Below, one piece after another: positions 37,255 to 43,886 of a stretch of DNA of 64,000 nucleotides. Each line of letters opens with the position of its first letter. The first letter of the stretch is position 1. A program made the translations under genes and the position numbers. Origin of the DNA: Neolewinella agarilytica (lineage in GTDB: Bacteria > Bacteroidota > Bacteroidia > Chitinophagales > Saprospiraceae). The notes beneath the pieces were generated by a model, which saw only the letters and a list, made by a program, of their open reading frames with translations, ran no database searches and was not told where the DNA came from. The stretch spans positions 94,684-158,683 of the forward strand of contig NZ_FOFB01000016.1 in NCBI RefSeq assembly GCF_900110645.1, in the 5' to 3' direction.

Positions 37255-37524
37255 TTATTCGGACGGAAGGCTTGCGTATACCGCATTTACTCTGGTCACT
37301 CTACCTTGGCTGGCAAGGTTCGCACAGTTAAAATTAAGGATCAAAGCCTTCGGCAGATCTAGCAGATTGATATAATTCAATGCTTGTGCCTTGTGAACTT
37401 CATTGATCATTTTTACGGACTTGAGCTCAACCACAATTAAGTTGTCAATAATTAAATCAACAATCGATACAGAATTCAACTGGATACCGCGATAAAAGGG
37501 TTGAGCGAAGCGATTAAAAACCAA
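37255..37524 (-). pseudogene. N-terminally truncated GxxExxY-family gene
   Basis: The 89 codons match only the C-terminal half of GxxExxY proteins, which are about 120-140 residues. VDLIIDNLIVVELKSVKMINEVHKAQALNYINLL followed by LILNFNC is the PD-(D/E)xK-like core (Asp, Glu-x-Lys). The N-terminal helix with the GxxExxY motif is missing. Upstream of codon 1 the sequence changes into mini-hairpins (37490-37570) shared with the end of the neighbouring oxidoreductase gene. It is probably a remnant; translation from MVFNRFAQPF is possible but unlikely to be functional. Its AT-rich composition differs from its neighbours, suggesting separate ancestry. Confidence 0.65.
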
Positions 37525-37561
37525 GCGAAGCGCGGTTTTCCTCTAAAAGGCCGAAAGCCGT

Positions 37562-38974
37562 CTAAAAAGCTCTGCTTTTCTGATTCTTCACATAATAATT
37601 CATCTCCGGCACATTCGTAACCTCCATCTTTTCCCCATCCCATTCCAGGCGGGTGCGACCGGGAACAATGTAATTGTCCGGCTTATCGGAAGTAGGCTTG
37701 GGGAAACGGGCGGTATAGCCGCGTACGGCCAGGTTGCCCATCAGGACGGTCTCCGTTAAGGGGCCCGCCTTACCGAAATGACTGCTGGGCTGGTAATTTC
37801 CCCTGATCCCGTTGATCCAGTCCATTCCGTGGCTGGTAGTTACCCGGGGCAGCGTTTCGGGCACGACGATGTTGTCCATCAAATTCGTAGGGATCAGTCG
37901 GGGGTTAGCGCCGTAAACATCAGCCACCAGCGTACCACGCGTACCCTCCATGATAAATCCGTTACCATTTCCATCGCCGAGCTTATCGTCCACTTTCATG
38001 CCTTCGGGGCGGCGGGGGAGAATCCCGCCATCAGACCAGATGAGTTCCACCGGCGGCTTTTTGCCCCGGGCCGGGAAGTTGATGTGAATCTTGCTGGAAG
38101 GCGGGCAACTCTCGGGGTGGTAATCTGGTGTCCAGTTCCGGCTAAAGACCTGGCCCACGCTTGCTTCTGCGGAGACGGGGTAGCCAAGTTCCAGAATGTA
38201 AAAGGGCGTATCCAGGATATGGCAACCCATGTCACCAAGCGCTCCGGTACCGAAGTCCCAGAATCCGCGCCAGGCGAAGGGGTGGTAAGCTTCGTGATGG
38301 TCGCGCATAGCGGCGGGGCCCAGCCAGAGGTTCCAGTCGAAGTGATCCGGAACAGGTGTTTTCCCCTTCGGCGCTCCCCCACCCTGCGGCCATACCGGCC
38401 GATTGGTAAAGGCATAAACCGTATGCACGTCTCCCAGCAGGCCAGCCTCGTAGATCTCCTGGGTTTTACGGATGCCTTCTCCGCTGGCACCCTGGTTACC
38501 CATCTGTGTGATGAGCCTGGGGTTCGCCCTGGCCGCTTCGCTCAGCGCGCGCACTTCTTCAATGCTGTGTGCCAATGGCTTTTCGATGTATACATGTTTC
38601 CCCAATGCCATACAGGCCAGTCCCGTGATGGCGTGGGTATGATCAGGGGTGGAAATTACGACGGCGTCGATATCGCTGGCGCGCTCATCGAGCATCCTGC
38701 GGTAATCCCGGTGGTAGCTGGCTTTGGGGTAGGCTTTACGGGCATCGGCGGCCAGTTTGTCGTCGACGTCGCAGAGGGCGACGATGTTCTGGCTCTCCAC
38801 GGCGCGGATACCTCCGCGCCCTTTCCCACCGGCCCCAATGGCCGCAACATTGACCTTATCGCTCGGGGCAGTATATCCCCGTCCACCCAGCACGTGGCGG
38901 GGAACGATGGTGAAACCAGCGGCGGCGGTAGCGGCGGTCTTTAGAAATTTACGGCGGTTGGTAGATTTTGGCAT
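37562..38974 (-). CDS. Tat-exported Gfo/Idh/MocA-family oxidoreductase
   Basis: The 470-residue protein starts at the ATG at 38974 with a twin-arginine signal (NRRKFLKTAATAAAGF). An open frame extends 262 codons upstream but is antisense to the NADH dehydrogenase gene and is rejected. The NAD(P)-binding domain (about 40-165) begins KVNVAAIGAGGKGRGG and contains the EKPLAHSIEE motif. The C-terminal alpha/beta domain is of the Gfo/Idh/MocA type. Such exported enzymes act on sugars or inositols in the periplasm. The last residues (KSRAF) are encoded inside a mini-hairpin, AAAAGC-TCT-GCTTTT. Confidence 0.9.
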   Translation of the reverse strand: MPKSTNRRKFLKTAATAAAGFTIVPRHVLGGRGYTAPSDKVNVAAIGAGGKGRGGIRAVESQNIVALCDVDDKLAADARKAYPKASYHRDYRRMLDERASDIDAVVISTPDHTHAITGLACMALGKHVYIEKPLAHSIEEVRALSEAARANPRLITQMGNQGASGEGIRKTQEIYEAGLLGDVHTVYAFTNRPVWPQGGGAPKGKTPVPDHFDWNLWLGPAAMRDHHEAYHPFAWRGFWDFGTGALGDMGCHILDTPFYILELGYPVSAEASVGQVFSRNWTPDYHPESCPPSSKIHINFPARGKKPPVELIWSDGGILPRRPEGMKVDDKLGDGNGNGFIMEGTRGTLVADVYGANPRLIPTNLMDNIVVPETLPRVTTSHGMDWINGIRGNYQPSSHFGKAGPLTETVLMGNLAVRGYTARFPKPTSDKPDNYIVPGRTRLEWDGEKMEVTNVPEMNYYVKNQKSRAF

Positions 38975-39082
38975 GATCGGTCTTTGTATTTCGCTTGTTA
39001 ACAGGCTTAAGATAGCACTACCGTGATGGAACTTAAAAACAGTGTCCGGGCAATGTGCCCCACCCTGCTCCTGCAACTTATA

Positions 39083-39101
39083 TTGCCCCCGCGTCCGCGC
39101 C
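39083..39101 (-). repeat. Dispersed GCAGGTGCA half-element
   Basis: TTGCCCCCGCGTCCGCGCC reads on the minus strand as a head copy with two changes in the GCAGGTGCA part and a following tail AGCAGGGTGG. It lies in the 213-bp gap between the divergent Gfo/Idh/MocA and NADH dehydrogenase genes. No mirrored partner is seen. Confidence 0.5.
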
Positions 39102-39187
39102 TTCCAAAAACCCGTCGCTGAGCCAACAATAGGCCAACTAAAACATTCTCTTAACAGGAACTTTTCCCCTTCACTTGCCTCCTCTAC

Positions 39188-40483
39188 ATGGACCCCACCA
39201 CCAAGATCAACATTCCCGAATCTCCCCGTGAGCGTGTCGTCATCGTAGGAGGCGGCTTTGGCGGACTGCAACTGGCCCGCAAGCTTAGTAAAACAGATTA
39301 CCAGGTAGTATTGATTGATCGGAACAACTACCACCAGTTCCAACCATTGTTCTATCAGGTGGCCATGGCTGGCCTGGAACCCAGTAGTATCGTCTTCCCC
39401 TTCCGAAAACTTTTCCAGGGTAAAAAGAACGTCTACATCCGGGTGACGGAAGTCACAGAAGTGGATACAACGACCAAAACCCTGCAGACGCCCCTCGGCC
39501 ACTGCAACTACGACCACCTGATCGTAGCGACTGGTGCCGACACCAATTTCTTCGGCAACGAGAACATCGAGAAGCACGCCATCCCGATGAAGTCCGTCGC
39601 CGAGGCCCTTTATCTCCGCAATAATATCCTTGACGACTACGAAGATGCCCTGACCACTCCCGGCTACGATCCGCGGCAGGAGCTGGTCGACATCGTCATC
39701 GTCGGCGGTGGCCCAACGGGAGTAGAACTGGCGGGCTCCCTGGCGGAAATGAAAAAACATGTCCTCCCCAAAGACTACCCCGAGCTAAACATCGAGGAAG
39801 AAGTAGACATTTACCTCATCCAGTCCGGAGGGGAGCTACTCAAAGGCTTTAGTGCGGAGAGCAGCGCCAAAGCCCTCAAATATTTAACTGACATGGGGGT
39901 CACCGTTCTGCTCGGAAGCCGGGTGACAGACTTTGACGGCAAAACGGTCTTCCTGAAAGACGGCCGGTCTATCCCCACCCAAAAAGTGATCTGGGCGGCG
40001 GGCATCAAAGGAATGCCCATCAAGGGTTTACCCGAAAGTGCCTGTACTTACGGCAACCGACTGGAAGTGGATCGCTTCCATCGGGTAAAAGACACGAAAG
40101 ACATTTATGCCATCGGAGATGTTTGCTACATGGAGGAGCCCGATTGGCAGAAAGGGCACCCACAGGTAGCACAGGTTGCTATGCAGATGGGCAAAAACCT
40201 GGCCAAAAACCTGCACGGCCGGCTCAGAAAAAAAGACCCTACGCCCTTTACTTATAACGACAAGGGAAGCATGGCCACCGTGGGCCGTGCCCGCGCAGTA
40301 GTGGACATTCCCAGTCCCAACTTCAGCTTCGGCGGCCTCTTCGCCTGGCTGCTGTGGCTACTGGTTCACCTATTCGCCATTCTGGGTACCCGAAACAAGG
40401 TTTTTGTTTTCCTGAACTGGGTAGCGAATTACATTAATTACAACCAGAGCCTCAGGCTTATCATCAAGCCGAAAATAAAATAG
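39188..40483 (+). CDS. ndh: Type II NADH:quinone oxidoreductase
   Basis: The 431-residue flavoprotein transfers electrons from NADH to quinone at the inner membrane without pumping protons. The first dinucleotide fold is VVIVGGGFGGLQLARKL with the FAD-binding ATGADTNFFG strand. The second is VDIVIVGGGPTGVELAGSLAEM (NADH). DIYAIGDVCYM is the second FAD contact, and AQVAMQMGKNLAKNL fits the quinone-site region. The C-terminal part holds a hydrophobic amphipathic helix (LFAWLLWLLVHLFAILG) for membrane attachment. Length and motifs are normal for NDH-2. Confidence 0.93.
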   Translation: MDPTTKINIPESPRERVVIVGGGFGGLQLARKLSKTDYQVVLIDRNNYHQFQPLFYQVAMAGLEPSSIVFPFRKLFQGKKNVYIRVTEVTEVDTTTKTLQTPLGHCNYDHLIVATGADTNFFGNENIEKHAIPMKSVAEALYLRNNILDDYEDALTTPGYDPRQELVDIVIVGGGPTGVELAGSLAEMKKHVLPKDYPELNIEEEVDIYLIQSGGELLKGFSAESSAKALKYLTDMGVTVLLGSRVTDFDGKTVFLKDGRSIPTQKVIWAAGIKGMPIKGLPESACTYGNRLEVDRFHRVKDTKDIYAIGDVCYMEEPDWQKGHPQVAQVAMQMGKNLAKNLHGRLRKKDPTPFTYNDKGSMATVGRARAVVDIPSPNFSFGGLFAWLLWLLVHLFAILGTRNKVFVFLNWVANYINYNQSLRLIIKPKIK

Positions 40484-40671
40484 CGGGCTTCGCCCGTTAC
40501 TTCATTTTTGGCTTGCGGACGCTGCGCTTGTAGACGAAAACCACGCTTCGCCTGGTTTTCTGGCAGACGGCCTGCGGTCTTTTAGGGCTTCGACTCAGTC
40601 TCATTACTATCCTCTTAGCCGAAGCCCTAAAAGAGAGCGCAGCGAACGGCTAAAAAAACGCTCCGCGTTTT
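40484..40671. repeat. Mini-hairpin cluster between convergent genes
   Basis: Starting right after the ndh stop: CGGGC-TTC-GCCCG (about 40487-40499); an AAAACCACGCTTCGCCTGGTTT hairpin around 40538-40560 (shown as its core, CCACGCTTCGCCTGG); TTTTAGGGCTTCG (40580-40592) mirrored by CGAAGCCCTAAAA (40620-40632); and AAAAACGCTCCGCGTTTTT (40653-40671), which touches the SpoIIAA-like stop. No gene fits. The last hairpin could terminate the minus-strand gene. Confidence 0.65.
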
Positions 40672-41409
40672 TCACCCCAACCAAGCCACCGCCCGCTTCC
40701 GCTCAACGGTAGAGAAGGCCGCCAACTCTAATCCGGGTGTAAGGAGGTCACCAAGCCGGACAGTGGTTTTGAGCCAGCTTTGATCGCCAATGATGGCGAG
40801 CCGGTCTACATTTTTATAGTTCTTGATGCTGGATTTGATGTCTTCGAGCAATGCCTGCCCTGAGAATTCGGTACTGACCACTTCGAGCATGACGCGAGCC
40901 TGGCCGTACTTCCCGGCCTGCTCTTCAATCAGGAGGTTAATCCGGTCGTAGTCGACCGTCGTCATTTTACCGATAATCGCTAAGCCGAGCAGTCGTTCGT
41001 CTCCGAGGTCAATTTCTTTGAGCCCTTCCGAGCTTTCTTCCATCGGGTCGAGTTTGAGCCAGGCGTGCGCCAGCTCGCCATCGGCCAGGCTAAAGGTTTT
41101 GATTTCCATGCGGGGAGTGAGCCAGTCGACCGAGCCCGTCAGGGAGGCCAGCCAGCCGTGGTCCGTCAGAATGGCATACTTCTCGATTTTATCCCACAGA
41201 TCTTTTTTAGTTTTCAATGTTTTCCAAAAGCTCTGGAAGCTTTGAAAACCACCAACGTTTTTAATATTCCCGAGCAGGCGAAGTTTACCGTGGGTGATGA
41301 CCTTGGCCTCCACGGCGATGAGCAGCTTACGGATGCCTTCTTCGTCTACTTCACCGTCGAGGGTGAAACCGAGCATGTTAGGTTGGGAGAGGGGAAATAC
41401 CGAAATCAT
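40672..41409 (-). CDS. Tandem SpoIIAA-like (STAS-related) protein
   Basis: The 245-residue cytosolic protein is built of two related halves of about 120 residues. Half 1 contains LGFTLDGEVDEEGIRKLLIAVEAKV and WDKIEKYAILTDHGWLASL. Half 2 contains LGLAIIGKMTTVDYDRINLLIEEQAG and YKNVDRLAIIGDQSWLKTT, then FSTVERKRAVAWL. This is the SpoIIAA-like (PF11964-type) fold duplicated. Such proteins are of unknown function, perhaps lipid-binding STAS relatives. Duplication within one chain is unusual but known. The stop abuts a mini-hairpin. Confidence 0.75.
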   Translation of the reverse strand: MISVFPLSQPNMLGFTLDGEVDEEGIRKLLIAVEAKVITHGKLRLLGNIKNVGGFQSFQSFWKTLKTKKDLWDKIEKYAILTDHGWLASLTGSVDWLTPRMEIKTFSLADGELAHAWLKLDPMEESSEGLKEIDLGDERLLGLAIIGKMTTVDYDRINLLIEEQAGKYGQARVMLEVVSTEFSGQALLEDIKSSIKNYKNVDRLAIIGDQSWLKTTVRLGDLLTPGLELAAFSTVERKRAVAWLG

Positions 41410-41542
41410 ATCGTTGGTCAGTTAACTTGTTATTCTGTAGTAACAACACAACATAGCCAAGCGGGTTAACTCTGTGTCCTAAAATTCGACAAAATGCCCA
41501 TTTAGGCAGACGGAAGTGGGCGCACTTCGGCAAGCGCAGTAG

Positions 41543-41563
41543 GAGCCGCGGACGCAGGTGCAA
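41543..41563 (+). repeat. Dispersed GCAGGTGCA half-element, left of the exonuclease gene
   Basis: GCCGCGGACGCAGGTGCAA with tail AAAAGCAGGG lies 96 bp before the exonuclease start. The nearest mirrored arm is after that gene, at 42531-42549, so the two arms bracket it. Confidence 0.65.
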
Positions 41564-41658
41564 AAAAAGCTTCTTGAAAAGCAGGGCTCAGGGCACTTGC
41601 CCGGAACGAAATAAGCGTACCTTGCCACCCGTCCTTACACCATCTTAAAGAATACATC

Positions 41659-42462
41659 ATGCTCCCCCTGCCGAACGACCTGGTTTTCTTCGATCTTGAA
41701 GCTACCGGACTGAACATTGTTCAGGACCGCATCGTGCAGATTGCGATGATCAAACTCTTCGCTGACGGCCGGGAACCGGCCGAGTACGAGCGCAAGATCA
41801 ACCCCGGAGTCCCCGTCAGCGCTGAGGCCGCCGCCATTCACGGCATGACGAATGAGGACCTGAAGGATGAGCCCACCTTCGCCGACCTCGCTAAAGAGAT
41901 TTACGAATTCATCGGCGACTCCGACCTCGGTGGCTACAACTCCAACCGTTACGATGTGCCGCTCTTGCAGGAAGAGTTTTACCGGGCGGGCATTTACCTG
42001 GACACCAGCAAGCGACGGCTCATTGACTCTCAGCACATCTTCTACCGCATGGAGCCGCGTACGCTAAGCGCAGCCCTGAAATTCTACGCCGGTAAAGAGA
42101 TGGAAAACGCCCACGACGCCCTGGCCGACGTTCGCGCCACCGTCGACATCTTCCGCGGCCAGCTGAAACACTACGCCGGCGCGGAATTCAAAAATGATGA
42201 CGGTGAGGTGAGCCACCCCTTTGAAAACCTCGACTCCGTCGCGGAATTCTGTCAGGACGAGCGCTTCCTCGACGCTACCCGTCGCCTCAAGAAAGGCCCC
42301 GACGGCACACCGCAGTTTAACTTCGGCAAATACTCCGGGCAAAACGTAGGCGACGTCTTCGCCAAAGACCCCGGTTACCTGAAGTGGATCCTGAACAAAG
42401 ACTTCAGCACGGAGGTGAAAGCACTGGTGAAGGCGATTGATGATCAGCGGAGGGGAAAATAG
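41659..42462 (+). CDS. DnaQ-like 3'-5' exonuclease
   Basis: The 267-residue protein has a DEDD exonuclease domain (about 7-175): ExoI VFFDLEATGLNIVQDRIVQ (Asp, Glu), ExoII GYNSNRYDVPLLQEEF (Asp) and ExoIII NAHDALADVRATVDIF (HxxxxD, Asp). A C-terminal domain (about 215-265) contains FNFGKYSGQNVGDVFAKDPGYLKWILN, a short module often attached to ExoX-like nucleases. It is probably a single-strand DNA or RNA trimming enzyme rather than the polymerase epsilon subunit. The gene stands between two inverted half-elements of the GCAGGTGCA family. Confidence 0.9.
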   Translation: MLPLPNDLVFFDLEATGLNIVQDRIVQIAMIKLFADGREPAEYERKINPGVPVSAEAAAIHGMTNEDLKDEPTFADLAKEIYEFIGDSDLGGYNSNRYDVPLLQEEFYRAGIYLDTSKRRLIDSQHIFYRMEPRTLSAALKFYAGKEMENAHDALADVRATVDIFRGQLKHYAGAEFKNDDGEVSHPFENLDSVAEFCQDERFLDATRRLKKGPDGTPQFNFGKYSGQNVGDVFAKDPGYLKWILNKDFSTEVKALVKAIDDQRRGK

Positions 42463-42530
42463 AATGTGGTGGTATGCTTGTGGTAGTAGTAAATTTGGCC
42501 ACCTCCCCCTTGCTCCTTTAAACCACGCCC

Positions 42531-42549
42531 TGCACCTGCGGCCGCGCCC
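42531..42549 (-). repeat. Dispersed GCAGGTGCA half-element, right of the exonuclease gene
   Basis: TGCACCTGCGGCCGCGCCC is a mirrored head copy; on the minus strand the tail is AGCAAGGGGGAGG. It lies 46 bp before the thiolase-like start, preceded by a GGTAGT-rich tract at 42465-42491. Confidence 0.65.
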
Positions 42550-42594
42550 TTATTCTATCTGAGACGAAAAGACCAAAGAACCAAAAGACCAAAA

Positions 42595-43806
42595 ATGCCA
42601 ACTGAAGCTTTCATCTACGACGTTCTCCGCAGTCCCCGCGGCCGTGCTAACGGATCAACGGACCTCTACGAAGTCAAACCCGTTGACCTGCTGAGTCAGT
42701 GCCTGAAGGCTTTCCAGCGTCGCAGCGGCCAGGAGGATCTGCCCGCCAGCATTGATGACCTCCTCATTGGCTGCAACACCCCGGCCGGAGACCAGGGCTA
42801 TAACCTGGCGCGGGCAGCCTTACTGAATGCCGGCTGGTCCAACGCCAGGGGAGGCTTGCAGATCAATCGCTTCAACACCTCCGGGCTGGAAGCCATCAAT
42901 CTGGCGGCCGCCCGCATTGTGGCCGGCCACGGAGAAGTAATTATTGCCGGGGGCATCGAGTGCATGAGCCGGGTACCGACTTACCTCAACGGCGGCCCGA
43001 TGATGAACGACCCGTCCACCATCATCAACAGTCACTACATTCCGCAGGGGGTTGCGGCGGATCTGGTGGCCAGCACCTACGGTATCCGGAAAGAAGAACT
43101 GGACGCCTACGCTGTGCATAGCCACCACAAAGCCTGTACGGCCATTAAAGATGGTCACTTCGCCGCCAGTATCGAAACCATAACGGACGACAACGGCCTC
43201 GTTATTCTTGATAAAGACGCCATCCCCCAGCCGGAGCTAAGGGTTGAAGATCTCGCCGAACTGCCACCCCGCTTCGCCGAAATGGGGCTTGCGGGCTTCA
43301 ACGAAATGGCCCTCCACCGCTTCCCGCTGGTGGATCACGTAGACCACCGACATACCTTCGGCAACACCAGCAAAGCAGCTGACGGCTGCGCGCTCTGCCT
43401 GCTCGGCAACCGCACGGCGGGTGAAGAACTCGGCCTGAAGCCCCGTGCCCGCATCCGCGCCGTTGCCATGAGTGCCGTAGACGCTACTCTGCTTACCGGT
43501 GGCGCTAATGCCTCCGACCTGGCCGTCCAAAAAGCCGGCCTGACAAACAAAGACATCGACCTCTGGGAGTTCAACGAATCTTTCGCCGCTTCCGCCATCC
43601 GCTTTCGCCGCGACCAGGACATTCCGCACGAAAACTATAACGTGCTCGGAGGCGCCATCTCCCTCGGTGAGCCCCTGGGGGCCGTTGGCGGCATGATGCT
43701 CTGCCACCTCCTGGACGAGCTCGAACGCCGTGACCTGAATCTTGGGAGCCTGACCATCGATGCCGGAGCGGGCTTGGCGGTCTCTACCATTATTGAGAGA
43801 GTTTGA
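42595..43806 (+). CDS. Thiolase-family protein with replaced catalytic residues
   Basis: The 403-residue protein aligns along its full length with acetyl-CoA acetyltransferases: an IAGGIECMSRVP strand, HTFGNTSKAADGCALCLLG, LKPRARIRA, DIDLWEFNESFAAS and the end STIIERV. The three residues that define thiolase catalysis are changed. The nucleophile Cys of NRFCASG is Asn94 (NRFNTSG), the His of LGHPxG is Glu359 (LGEPLG), and the acid-base Cys of the CxGxG motif is Asp389 (IDAGAG). By these residues it should not catalyse thiolysis. It may be a non-catalytic partner of the FadJ-like protein downstream, or an enzyme with another chemistry. Only microsatellite sequence separates the two genes. Confidence 0.85.
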   Translation: MPTEAFIYDVLRSPRGRANGSTDLYEVKPVDLLSQCLKAFQRRSGQEDLPASIDDLLIGCNTPAGDQGYNLARAALLNAGWSNARGGLQINRFNTSGLEAINLAAARIVAGHGEVIIAGGIECMSRVPTYLNGGPMMNDPSTIINSHYIPQGVAADLVASTYGIRKEELDAYAVHSHHKACTAIKDGHFAASIETITDDNGLVILDKDAIPQPELRVEDLAELPPRFAEMGLAGFNEMALHRFPLVDHVDHRHTFGNTSKAADGCALCLLGNRTAGEELGLKPRARIRAVAMSAVDATLLTGGANASDLAVQKAGLTNKDIDLWEFNESFAASAIRFRRDQDIPHENYNVLGGAISLGEPLGAVGGMMLCHLLDELERRDLNLGSLTIDAGAGLAVSTIIERV

Positions 43807-43810
43807 CCAG

Positions 43811-43886
43811 GTTGCAACCTGCAACCTGAAACTTGCAACCTGCAACTTTAACCCTGCAACTTGAAACTTGAAACCTTCAACTTCAA
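43811..43886. repeat. GCAACCTGAAACTT microsatellite
   Basis: Imperfect GCAACCTGCAACCTGAAACTT-type units (written here as core GCAACCTGAAACTT) fill the whole gap between the thiolase-like stop and the FadJ-like start, running into its start codon. They are related to the tract at 13115-13206. Confidence 0.75.

Noticed and set aside
38975..39760. Upstream extension of the Gfo/Idh/MocA reading frame (262 codons)
   Set aside because: It is antisense to the well-supported NADH dehydrogenase gene, and a good Tat signal starts at 38974.
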